NCBI GenBank assembly: GCA_964541595.1
Contig: CAZIRO010000036.1
Span: forward strand, 1 to 20,131
Direction: 5' to 3'
DNA: 20,131 bases
DNA from: CAZIRO01 sp964541595
GTDB taxonomy: Bacteria; Acidobacteriota; HRBIN11
Numbering within the stretch: position 1 is the first letter of the stretch; each line of letters opens with the position of its first letter. Shown piece by piece: positions 19,970 to 20,131 of the stretch. A model generated the notes under the pieces. It ran no database searches. It was not told where the DNA came from and was given only the letters and a program-made list of their open reading frames with translations. Both the position numbers and the translations under genes were made by a program.

Positions 19970-20131
19970 TGTCCCAAAATTTGGACACTGATTTTGTTAG
20001 GGTTTGGATAGATTTTGGATTTGGGTTTGCTCTGTTGCAAACATCATGGATTGGGGCATGAGTTCTGGGGTTTGGACCGGTGATGCACATCCCAAAAGCC
20101 CGATCCCGGGCCATGACACATGCGCCAAAAT
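19970..20131. mobile_element. Possible end of a mobile element or foreign segment
   Basis: Homology to the recognition subunit breaks abruptly at the imperfect palindrome TGTCCCAAAATTTGGACA (19970-19987), an arrangement like the terminal inverted repeat of an insertion sequence. The following bases are repetitive (TTTGGAT / TTTGGGTT runs) with no convincing ORF before the window ends. No transposase is visible, so the call rests on the boundary and the palindrome only. Confidence 0.3.

Overview
The window comes from a bacterial chromosome of moderately high GC (roughly 57-60 % over most of the length). It carries HU, Hsp33, an AMP-forming acyl-CoA ligase, a DUF4388/J-like/TPR protein and a B12-type acyl-CoA mutase large subunit. 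That mix fits an environmental Gram-negative lineage with branched-chain or fatty-acid metabolism, but the taxon cannot be fixed from sequence alone. No rRNA, tRNA or CRISPR array was seen. || Region 1 (1-2325): a leftward HU gene with a clear sigma70 promoter, a hairpin in its leader and a terminator-like hairpin, then a rightward Hsp33 gene (hslO) with all four zinc cysteines. Two copies of a GC-rich intergenic repeat flank this pair. The second copy has 26-bp terminal inverted repeats (25/26 matching), and a third, rearranged copy lies at about 12.25-12.43 kb. || Region 2 (2347-9594), metabolic: a cytokinin-dehydrogenase-like FAD oxidoreductase. It is followed by a tight rightward operon of long-chain acyl-CoA ligase, DUF4388/J-like/TPR protein and a one-TM protein of unknown function. 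Convergent to that operon is an acyl-CoA mutase large subunit carrying the Phe/Gln pair typical of isobutyryl-CoA mutase rather than the Tyr/Arg pair of methylmalonyl-CoA mutase. || Region 3 (9595-12530), accessory: a small leftward DUF4258-like protein, then a rightward cassette of an AbrB/MazE-type protein, a minimal nucleotidyltransferase (MntA-like) and a HEPN/HepT-like protein. The catalytic His of the HEPN motif is Asp here. Beyond it lies decayed DNA: truncated ORFs with good ribosome binding sites, a disrupted reading frame and repeat copy 3. || Region 4 (12531-20131), defence-like island: a large Eco57I-type adenine methylase whose target-recognition half is a separate gene (about 424 aa). 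Between the two halves lie a truncated ORF and an orphan DUF2281 antitoxin-like gene. A lower-GC operon follows (DUF3800 protein, TcmP, three-Cys-motif DUF5131 protein). It is bounded on both sides by a 45-bp near-identical sequence encoding the C-terminal part of the recognition subunit; the right-hand copy is a truncated paralogue, apparently cut by another element. || The best candidate for an undescribed system is the combination of split methylase and recognition subunit with DUF3800, TcmP and the three-Cys-motif protein. Second is the AbrB + MNT + HEPN(H to D) cassette with its palindromic operator over the ribosome binding site.
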